The notes below the pieces were generated by a model. The model was not told the DNA's origin. It searched no databases and was given only the letters and a program-made list of their open reading frames with translations. A DNA stretch of 8,105 nucleotides from an uncultured Panacagrimonas sp. GTDB taxonomy: Bacteria > Pseudomonadota > Gammaproteobacteria > Nevskiales > Nevskiaceae. Made by a program: the position numbers and the translations under genes. The DNA is taken from NCBI GenBank assembly GCA_946481265.1, contig CAMLNE010000197.1, forward strand, positions 1-8,105, in the 5' to 3' direction. Shown piece by piece: positions 1 through 5,262 of the stretch (positions are counted from its first letter, which is position 1; each line of letters starts with the position of its first letter).

Positions 1-846
1 CGCGCGCAGCGAGTGCGTGACGATCGCATTGGCGCCTTCGACCGGCGAGATGAGGTCGAAGGTGGCCGCGTCACCGGGTCCGACGACGAAGCTCTGCATG
101 CCGTGCGTGACGTTCTTCGGGTTGCCGCTGGCGTAGACGCGGTCCCAGATGCCGGCGATCGGGTGGAAGGACGAGAATTCGTTCGGACCCGCATTCACGA
201 AGTAGATGCGCACACGCTCGCCCGGCTTGGCCTGCAGCCAGCGGGTGGCGCCGGGATCGTGCACGGGGTCGTACTTGAAGACGCCGCCGTTGAACATCAC
301 GTTGCTCCACTTGTTCTGCATCATGTCTTCCTTGGCATCCGGATTCGGATACAGCTCGGACTGGATCAGAACGTATTCGCGATCGGCCTTGGGCATCGCG
401 TCGGCATCCTTCGGATCCACGATGATGGCGCCGAACATGCCGCGTGCGATGTGCTGGATCATCGGATCCGAGCCGCAGTGGTAGAAGAAGATGCCGGGGT
501 ACTGCGCGGTGAAGGTGAACTGCTTGGTCTCACCCGGCTTGATCTGGCCGAAGTTCTCCACCACGTCGAGCTGCGAGGCGTGGAAATCGATCGAGTGCGA
601 GTTCTTGTTCTCGCCATCGTTGGTCAGGGTGAACTCCACCGTGTCGCCTTCGGTGATGCGCACCACCGGTCCGGGTACCTGGCCATTGAATGTCCAGGCC
701 TTGTACATCGTCCCCTTGTTGTCGATCGGCAGATCGACCTCCTTCGAATGCAGGGTGACCTGGACCGTCTTGGCCAGGACCTCCGAGGCCGGCATCGCGA
801 ACACCGCGAGCCCGGCGCATAGGCTCAGTACCGCTTTGAGTTTCAT
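1..846 (-). CDS. nirK: Copper-containing nitrite reductase, AniA/NirK type, 3' end outside window
   Basis: Reduces nitrite to nitric oxide in the periplasm, normally as a homotrimer. The reading frame runs from an ATG at 846, preceded by AGGGAG, to the window edge without a stop: 282 codons. Residues 1-25 look like a Sec signal peptide (cleavage after VLA). Two cupredoxin domains follow. Type 1 copper ligands visible are H84, C124, H132 and M137. Type 2 ligands are H89 and H123, plus H278 in the THS motif, which in the family serves the neighbouring subunit. The catalytic pair is present: D87 in SIDFH and H228 in FHPIAG. Cys-to-His (+8) and Cys-to-Met (+13) spacings match the short loop of AniA-type enzymes. 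Roughly 25-30 residues should be missing if the length is normal. It is the last visible gene of the ncg-like operon, 16 nt after the monoheme cytochrome. Family assignment is firm; a C-terminal extension cannot be excluded. Confidence 0.93.
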   Translation of the reverse strand, partial: MKLKAVLSLCAGLAVFAMPASEVLAKTVQVTLHSKEVDLPIDNKGTMYKAWTFNGQVPGPVVRITEGDTVEFTLTNDGENKNSHSIDFHASQLDVVENFGQIKPGETKQFTFTAQYPGIFFYHCGSDPMIQHIARGMFGAIIVDPKDADAMPKADREYVLIQSELYPNPDAKEDMMQNKWSNVMFNGGVFKYDPVHDPGATRWLQAKPGERVRIYFVNAGPNEFSSFHPIAGIWDRVYASGNPKNVTHGMQSFVVGPGDAATFDLISPVEGANAIVTHSLRA

Positions 847-862
847 TCCACCACTCCCTGTC

Positions 863-1261
863 TTATTGATCGGAACCGCAATTGCAGACGTGGCGCAGAT
901 ACGCCACCAACTCGTGGATCTCTTCGTCGTTCAGCACGCCACCCCAGGCCGGCATCAGCACCGACTTGTTTACCGCCAGGCCGCCCTTCTGGATGGCGTC
1001 GAACAATTCCTTGTCCGGAATGCCGCCCATGCCCTTGGCATCGGAGTGATCGCGCGGCTGCACCGACATGTCGCGACTGTTGAGGCCGCGGCCGTTGCGG
1101 TCGATGCCGTGGCATTGCACGCAATAGGTGTCGTAGCGATGCGCCGCTCGGGCGAACTCGCCCTGCTCGGCCGCCGGCGCCGCCGTCGAGGACAGGGCGA
1201 GCGCGGCCGCCAATGTGATGCCGGCCGCGCGCAGGCGCGATCCGATGCGATGCGAGTTCAT
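863..1261 (-). CDS. ncgC: Monoheme periplasmic cytochrome c, NcgC-like
   Basis: A 132-residue class I cytochrome c, probably an electron shuttle for the nitrite reductase encoded just downstream. Residues 1-31 form a signal peptide (Arg-rich start, Ala/Leu core, cleavage after APAA). The single heme motif is CVQCH at 47-51, and the likely distal ligand is M103 in LMPAWGG. The terminal helix (DEEIHELVAYLRHV) is typical of the fold. The last residues carry an unusual CNC pair (C126, C128). The start was set at the ATG at 1261-1259, which overlaps the stop of the upstream diheme cytochrome as ATGA, because it opens directly on the signal peptide and is preceded by GGAG. A longer in-frame start at 1348 would only add residues lying inside the upstream gene. 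The symbol rests on position in an ncgABC-nirK order and on the monoheme architecture, so orthology is inferred. Confidence 0.88.
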   Translation of the reverse strand: MNSHRIGSRLRAAGITLAAALALSSTAAPAAEQGEFARAAHRYDTYCVQCHGIDRNGRGLNSRDMSVQPRDHSDAKGMGGIPDKELFDAIQKGGLAVNKSVLMPAWGGVLNDEEIHELVAYLRHVCNCGSDQ

Positions 1262-1956
1262 GGTTGGCTCCGGGCGTCGTCGAGCGTCAGGACATAGCCG
1301 GTCAGGCGCTGGGCATCCGGCTCGGACAGGCTGAGGTCCGGCATCCACACCAGCGGGTCGACCTTCTGCGGATGCCGCATGTAGCTGTAGATGTAGTCGG
1401 GCTGCAGCCGCGTGCCGGCCGTGTACAACTCCGGTCCGGAGCGGCCACCGACATCCGGCGCGCTCTGGTGGCAGGCCGAGCAGCCGCGCAGCTTGCCGAA
1501 GAACATCGCGCCCATCGAGGCGCTGACCTTCCCATTCTTGAATGCGCCGGGCTCGATCACCTCAGGCGGGGCCTTGAGCGCCATCAGCGCCTCGGCGGCC
1601 GCCTTGGCATCCGCCTCCGACAGCTTCGGGTGCGCCTCGAGCAGCGACTCGTCGATGACGTCTTCCTTGTCGCTGCCCTTGAGGGTGCGCGTGTACAGCA
1701 CGCCGCCGGGCCGGATGCGCTGCGGATCCTGCAGCCATTGCTCGAGCCAGGCCTGGTTGAACTTGCTGCCGGCGTAGTGGAGGTCCGGCCCCTGGCGCTG
1801 CCAGAGCCGTTCGACGTCGACCTTCTCGGGCGCAGCCAGCGCATGGCAGCTGGCGCACTGCGCCTGAAGGACGCCGTCCTGCGCGCTCGCCGTGAAACTG
1901 GACAGTCCCAGCGCGAGCAGGCTGGCAAGCGCGGGCATGAAGGTGCGTGGACTCAC
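1258..1956 (-). CDS. ncgB: Diheme periplasmic cytochrome c, NcgB-like
   Basis: A 232-residue secreted cytochrome with two c-type heme motifs, CASCH at 34-38 and CSACH at 159-163, in two tandem cytochrome domains. Signal peptide is residues 1-25 (cleavage after TASA). The halves resemble each other: GPDLHYAG near 56-63 matches GPELYTAG near 174-181. Domain 2 has a clear distal Met (M205, in VWMPDLS). The aligned place in domain 1 reads AHPKLSE, with H109 where Met would be, so heme 1 may be His/His ligated. Translation starts at a GTG (1956-1954), supported by a strong GGGGGAG. The stop overlaps the start of the monoheme cytochrome by 4 nt, suggesting coupled translation. Its likely role is electron transfer among the multicopper oxidase, the monoheme cytochrome and NirK. 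The name follows gene order with Nitrosomonas europaea and is an inference. Confidence 0.87.
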   Translation of the reverse strand: MSPRTFMPALASLLALGLSSFTASAQDGVLQAQCASCHALAAPEKVDVERLWQRQGPDLHYAGSKFNQAWLEQWLQDPQRIRPGGVLYTRTLKGSDKEDVIDESLLEAHPKLSEADAKAAAEALMALKAPPEVIEPGAFKNGKVSASMGAMFFGKLRGCSACHQSAPDVGGRSGPELYTAGTRLQPDYIYSYMRHPQKVDPLVWMPDLSLSEPDAQRLTGYVLTLDDARSQP

Positions 1957-1962
1957 GGGATT

Positions 1963-1969
1963 CTCCCCC
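1963..1969 (-). promoter_or_regulatory. Ribosome binding site deciding the GTG start of the diheme cytochrome
   Basis: GGGGGAG lies in the 13-nt gap after the multicopper oxidase stop (TAA, 1972-1970) and 6 nt before the GTG at 1956. It favours this GTG over the downstream in-frame ATG at codon 7, which would shorten the signal peptide. Confidence 0.7.
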
Positions 1970-3016
1970 TTACTGGATGGCCTGGCCCTTGAACTGCTCG
2001 GCGTCGTGCATGCCGTGCGGCTTCTTCAGGGACTCTTCGTAGTAGAAGTCGGGGACGAATTCCTTGTCCTTCCATTCGTAGAACGCCTGCTTCCCGATAT
2101 CGATCTCCTCGTACTGGATGACCGTCATGATTCCGCCCATCGGCTTGTCACCGTTGAGGGTGTGGGAATCGACGTGGTCGTGGACCATCCAGATGCCGGG
2201 GTTGTCGGCCTCGATGAAGATGTCGTAGCGCTCACCGGGTCCGACCATGAGCGTGTCGGCGTCGTAGGGATTCGGCAGCGGATGGCCGTCCTTGAACGCC
2301 ACCTTGAACACGTGGCCGTGGATATGGATCGAGTGCACGAACTCGCCGGCACCGATCAGGCGCAGACGGATGAAGTCGCCCTTGCGCACCTTGATCGGCT
2401 GCGACTCCGGGTATGACTTTCCGTTGATGGTGAAGTAGTCGTAGACGTCACCGGGCACACCGCCGTAGCCGGGCTTGAAGGCCCACTTCGAGGCCCAGTC
2501 CGAGAACATCAGCACGAAGTCCTTGGTGACCTTCTCCTCGATCGGCAAGGGCTTCTTGCGGTCGATGATGAACGGCCCCCACATGCCGCGCATCGCGGCA
2601 TGCTCGTTGACGTTGACGTGGCAGTGGTACCACATGGTGCCGGCGGGTTCGGCCACGAAGTTGTAGGTGTAGCTGTCGCCCGGCGCGATCGCGTCCTGGG
2701 TAATGCCCGGAACACCGTCATTGGTCCAGGTGCCCTTCTGCAGCAGTCCGTGCCAGTGGATGGTGTGCGGCAGCGAGGTGAGGTTGATCAGGGTCACCGA
2801 TACCTCGTCACCTTCCTTCACGTGGAAGAGCGGTGCCGGCACCTGTCCGTTGAACGCGAAGGTGTGGAAGGACTGGTTGCCGACCAGCGAGATCTTGGTG
2901 TCCTCGATGGTCATCTCGTATTCGTGCTTCGCGGCCCAGCCCGTCGCGCACACCAGCAAGGCTCCAACTGCCAGCGCGCGGGCAATGCGGCCTCCCCTGA
3001 TCGTGTTGCCGTTCAT
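1970..3016 (-). CDS. ncgA: Two-domain multicopper oxidase (type C), NcgA-like blue copper oxidase
   Basis: A 348-residue periplasmic copper oxidase with two cupredoxin domains. Signal peptide is about residues 1-28 (cleavage near GWA). Domain 1 has the HTIHWHG motif (H84, H87, H89) and an HCH motif (H131, C132, H133) followed by H139, M142 and M145, so a type 1 copper site sits in domain 1. Domain 2 has HSIHIHGH (H228, H231, H233, H235) and VHDH (H279, H281), where Asp replaces the type 1 Cys. One type 1 site in domain 1 plus His pairs for the trinuclear centre is the type C arrangement, known from the Nitrosomonas europaea blue copper oxidase. These enzymes form trimers and reduce O2 to water; the physiological electron donor is uncertain. 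The start at 3016 was chosen for its GGGGAG and signal peptide; an in-frame ATG at 3076 lies inside the operator. First gene of the operon. Confidence 0.9.
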   Translation of the reverse strand: MNGNTIRGGRIARALAVGALLVCATGWAAKHEYEMTIEDTKISLVGNQSFHTFAFNGQVPAPLFHVKEGDEVSVTLINLTSLPHTIHWHGLLQKGTWTNDGVPGITQDAIAPGDSYTYNFVAEPAGTMWYHCHVNVNEHAAMRGMWGPFIIDRKKPLPIEEKVTKDFVLMFSDWASKWAFKPGYGGVPGDVYDYFTINGKSYPESQPIKVRKGDFIRLRLIGAGEFVHSIHIHGHVFKVAFKDGHPLPNPYDADTLMVGPGERYDIFIEADNPGIWMVHDHVDSHTLNGDKPMGGIMTVIQYEEIDIGKQAFYEWKDKEFVPDFYYEESLKKPHGMHDAEQFKGQAIQ

Positions 3017-3055
3017 CCCGCTCCCCGAAATCCGTTCCGCGAAACCATTCACTCG

Positions 3056-3080
3056 AAAGATGTATCGATAATACATCTTT
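3056..3080. promoter_or_regulatory. NsrR-type operator upstream of the ncgABC-nirK-like operon
   Basis: A perfect inverted repeat: arm AAAGATGTAT (3056-3065), 5-nt spacer CGATA, arm ATACATCTTT (3071-3080). The arms match the known NsrR motif of beta- and gammaproteobacteria (gATGyAT...ATrCATc with an 11-1-11 layout; the AAGATG/CATCTT ends are typical). It covers the -10 box of the predicted promoter, so a bound repressor would block polymerase. NsrR is an Rrf2-family iron-sulfur repressor that is released by NO, and in N. europaea it controls the same gene set. No nsrR gene is in this window. Identification of the bound protein is by motif only. Confidence 0.8.
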
Positions 3081-3095
3081 AAAAAGGTGCGTCAA
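3068..3095 (-). promoter_or_regulatory. Sigma70-like promoter of the ncgABC-nirK-like operon
   Basis: Read on the minus strand, a -35 box TTGACG (3095-3090, 5 of 6 consensus) and a -10 box TATTAT (3073-3068, 5 of 6) are separated by 16 nt. Transcription would begin near 3061, giving a leader of about 45 nt before the ATG at 3016. The -10 box lies inside the NsrR-type palindrome. Confidence 0.7.
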
Positions 3096-3224
3096 TGTCG
3101 CGTGGAAATCCGCTCTCGCATGCGGGCCACGCAATCGGTGCGAACGATCGTCACGCGATCCGGTGTCGACCGACTCCGGCCGCAATCGCGTTCGCTTGCG
3201 GATGCGCTCCGGTAGCCTGCCACG

Positions 3225-3503
3225 ATGGATTCGCTGATCACCGCCGCCGCCCGTGCCCTCGCCCTGGGCGATGTGGTCGGCGCCCTGGGTCACGTCAGCC
3301 TGCGCGACGATCCTCCGGCGCTGGCCCTGCGCGGCATCGCCATGGCCCAGCTCGGAGAGTACGAGCGCGCCCGCGATCTGCTGCGCCGCGCGGCCCGCGG
3401 GTTCGGCGGGCACGAGGAGTTGGCGCGTGCCCGTTGCGTCGTCGCCCAGGCCGAGGTCGCCCTAGCCATGCGCGATCTCGGCGAACCGCCACGCAGCCTG
3501 CTG
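3225..3503 (+). pseudogene. N-terminal remnant of a TPR/HTH-type protein
   Basis: The frame opens with ATG at 3225 (MDSLITAAARALALGD) and reads as helical, Ala/Leu/Arg-rich repeats for about 93 residues, including ALALRGIAMAQLGEYERARDLLRRAARGFG and ARARCVVAQAEVALAMRDLG, split here only for description. This resembles the start of a family of roughly 400-residue bacterial proteins with TPR-like helices and a C-terminal helix-turn-helix domain; the resemblance is from memory and was not searched. After about codon 93 the frame turns into Cys/Arg/Ser-rich nonsense while an adjacent frame becomes protein-like, so the gene is truncated. No good ribosome binding site is visible. It is divergent from the ncg operon. 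It could be expressed as a fragment, but a functional product is unlikely. Confidence 0.55.
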
Positions 3504-3916
3504 GTGGCGAGCTGCTGTCATCGATCCCCGCACCGGGCGGCGGCAGCGACTCGGGACTCGCCTGGGCGGAGGGCAGCCTGTGGGTGGGCCAGTACCGCGA
3601 CCGCCGGATCCACCAGGTCGACCCGCAGACCGGCGCGGTGTTGCGCACGATCGAGCCCAACCGCTTCGTCACCGGCGTGACCTGGATCGACGGCGACCTG
3701 TGGCATGGCACCTGGGAAGCCGGGCACAGCGATATCCGCCGGATCGATCCGCAGAGCGGCGCCGTCCTCGAGCGGCTCGAGATGCCGCCGGACGTCGGCG
3801 TCAGCGGACTGGAGTCCGACGGCGCCGATCTCTTCTACTGCGGTGGCGGCGCCAGCGGCAAGGTGCGCGCGGTGCGCCGCCCCGCGCGCCCGGCCGCGGC
3901 GTCATCGATCCGATGA
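3503..3916 (+). pseudogene. C-terminal remnant of a beta-propeller protein (Vgb/YncE or glutamine-cyclotransferase-like)
   Basis: In the frame two bases off the preceding remnant, 137 codons from GGELLSSIPAPGG to the TGA at 3914-3916 read as blades of a beta-propeller. Repeated elements are SGLAWAEGSLWVGQY, TGVTWIDGDLWHGTW and SGLESDGADLFYCGG, each followed by a segment such as HQVDPQTGAVLRTI or RRIDPQSGAVLERL. No plausible start codon or ribosome binding site precedes it in frame, and upstream the frame is only the out-of-frame reading of the TPR/HTH remnant. The simplest explanation is that a deletion removed the 3' part of one gene and the 5' part of the next. Function of the intact family is uncertain, and a sequencing frameshift cannot explain the change of protein family on its own. 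Confidence 0.55.
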
Positions 3917-3932
3917 CGCCGTGCTGCGCTGC

Positions 3933-3964
3933 CATCCCCTGCCCGCTCCTGCGGCAGGTGGATG
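3933..3964. terminator. Hairpin between convergent genes, possible terminator
   Basis: CATCC CCTGCC (3933-3943) can pair with GGCAGG and GGATG (3953-3964) to form an 11-bp GC-rich stem with one bulged T at 3959 and a 9-nt loop. It sits between the rightward propeller remnant (ends 3916) and the leftward esterase (ends 4008), where a terminator would be expected. No T tract follows on either strand, so intrinsic termination is doubtful. Confidence 0.35.
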
Positions 3965-4007
3965 CCAGCGGGATGCGCGCCTGCCGGCGCCCGGATCAGC
4001 CCACCGG

Positions 4008-5180
4008 CTAGGCCAGGCCCTGGTAGGTGGCGTGCTCGAACGCGAAGCAGAGCGGCAGCGCCTTGACGTCGGCGAAGGGCAGGATCTGCGTGCAGAACAC
4101 GCCGGCGATGCCCGTCGTCGGATCGATCCAGTAATAGCTGTTGGCCAGTCCGGCCCATGACAGGCTGCCCGCGGCGCGACCGGTCGGCAGCGGCCGGCTG
4201 TTGATCATGAATGCCAGGCTCCAGTGGTGCGGGTTGTCCGGCGGCAGCGGCAGATCGTTCGAAAACGCCGGGCTCGCGGTGCGCAGCGAGGACAGCTGCA
4301 ACGCGCCGATCTGGTTGCGCGACATGGCATCGACCGTCTCGGCGGCGAGCACGCGTCCGCCGGGCGCCTGGCCGCGATTGAGGATCATGCGCAGGAACTT
4401 GAGGTAGTCGCCGGCCGTGCTGTACAGCGCCTGGCCGCCCATCTCCGTCTCCGGCTGTTGCGGCAGCACCAGGTCGATCGGGCTCAGCGAGCCGTCCGGC
4501 AGGCGCGCATGGATGCTGGCGAGGCGCGCGCGCATGTCATCGCGCATGCTGATCGCCGTGTCCTTCATCTGCAGCGGTTGCAGCAGGTGTTCGGAGAAGT
4601 ACGCGCTCAGCGACTGTCCGCTGGCCTGCTGCACGAGCAGTCCGACCCAGTCGGTGCTGATGCCGTACTCCCAGCGCTCGCCCGGGTCGAACAGCAGCGG
4701 GGTCTTCAGGCTGTCGCGGTGGCTGCTCGCGAAGCCGGGCGTGCCGGTGGCCGCCTGGAAGGTCTGGATGTCGTGGCTGAGGAATTCGTAGCCGAAGCCG
4801 GAGGTATGCGTCAGCAGGTGGCGCAGCGTGACCGCCTGCTTCGGCGCGCGGGTCTTCGGCTCGCCGGCGGCATCGAAGCCTTCCAGCACCTGCGCCTGCC
4901 CCAGTTCGGGCAGCCACTTCGAGGCCGGGCTGTCGAGATCCAGCTTGCCGCGCTCGACCAGCTGCATCGCCGCCGCCGAGGTGATCGCCTTGGTCATCGA
5001 GGCGATCAGCACCACCGTATCGAGCTGCATCGGCGCCGGGTCGCCCAGCTTGCGCACGCCGAAAGCCCCTTCGTAGCGGGTGCCGTCGCGGTCCGTGACC
5101 ATGGCCACGACGCCCGGCACGTCGCCCGCATCGCTTGCCTGCCGCAGCACGGCGTCCAGTGATTCCTTCAGCGCTGCCAT
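4008..5180 (-). CDS. Serine hydrolase of the beta-lactamase/EstB family (probable family VIII esterase)
   Basis: A 390-residue protein, close to the length of EstB-type esterases. The class C beta-lactamase fold is shown by the nucleophile motif SMTK at 61-64 (S61, K64), the family block LRHLLTHTSGFGY at 119-131, the tyrosine motif Y172-G-I-S followed by TDW, and a late SWAG at 341-344 in place of the KTG of true beta-lactamases. No signal peptide is seen, which points to a cytoplasmic esterase rather than an antibiotic-degrading enzyme. Start at the ATG at 5180, with AGGAGA just upstream. It lies 82 nt after a Baeyer-Villiger monooxygenase on the same strand. A reasonable inference is that it cleaves the ester or lactone that enzyme makes. 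Alternatives are a general short-chain esterase or a D-amino-acid peptidase-like hydrolase. Confidence 0.88.
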   Translation of the reverse strand: MAALKESLDAVLRQASDAGDVPGVVAMVTDRDGTRYEGAFGVRKLGDPAPMQLDTVVLIASMTKAITSAAAMQLVERGKLDLDSPASKWLPELGQAQVLEGFDAAGEPKTRAPKQAVTLRHLLTHTSGFGYEFLSHDIQTFQAATGTPGFASSHRDSLKTPLLFDPGERWEYGISTDWVGLLVQQASGQSLSAYFSEHLLQPLQMKDTAISMRDDMRARLASIHARLPDGSLSPIDLVLPQQPETEMGGQALYSTAGDYLKFLRMILNRGQAPGGRVLAAETVDAMSRNQIGALQLSSLRTASPAFSNDLPLPPDNPHHWSLAFMINSRPLPTGRAAGSLSWAGLANSYYWIDPTTGIAGVFCTQILPFADVKALPLCFAFEHATYQGLA

Positions 5181-5262
5181 CCGTCTTCTCCTGCCTTGTT
5201 CCTGGGTGATGAGCGCATGGTGCCCGATGCGGACAGCTGCGGGAACGCGGGTGCGTGCCCCC

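Noticed and set aside
13..822. Long plus-strand open frame opposite nirK
   Set aside because: It is the antisense shadow of a high-GC gene; its protein is rich in His/Val/Arg/Asp with no family motif, while the minus strand gives a full set of copper ligands.
3017..3076. Upstream ATG at 3076 as start of the multicopper oxidase
   Set aside because: It lies inside the palindrome and at or before the predicted transcription start; the 20 added residues precede a normal signal peptide.
3095..3916. A single 273-codon gene across the middle region
   Set aside because: Its first half is an Arg/Pro/His-rich out-of-frame reading of the TPR/HTH remnant; only the last 137 codons look like protein.
4224..5162. 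312-codon plus-strand frame opposite the esterase, and a similar 320-codon frame at 5902-6864 opposite the monooxygenase
   Set aside because: Low-complexity Arg/Ala/Leu/Gln composition, no start signals, and the opposite strand holds complete, motif-bearing enzymes.
4008..5180. True antibiotic beta-lactamase
   Set aside because: No signal peptide, SWAG in place of KTG, Y-G-I-S in place of Y-x-N, and the setting beside a monooxygenase all point to an esterase.
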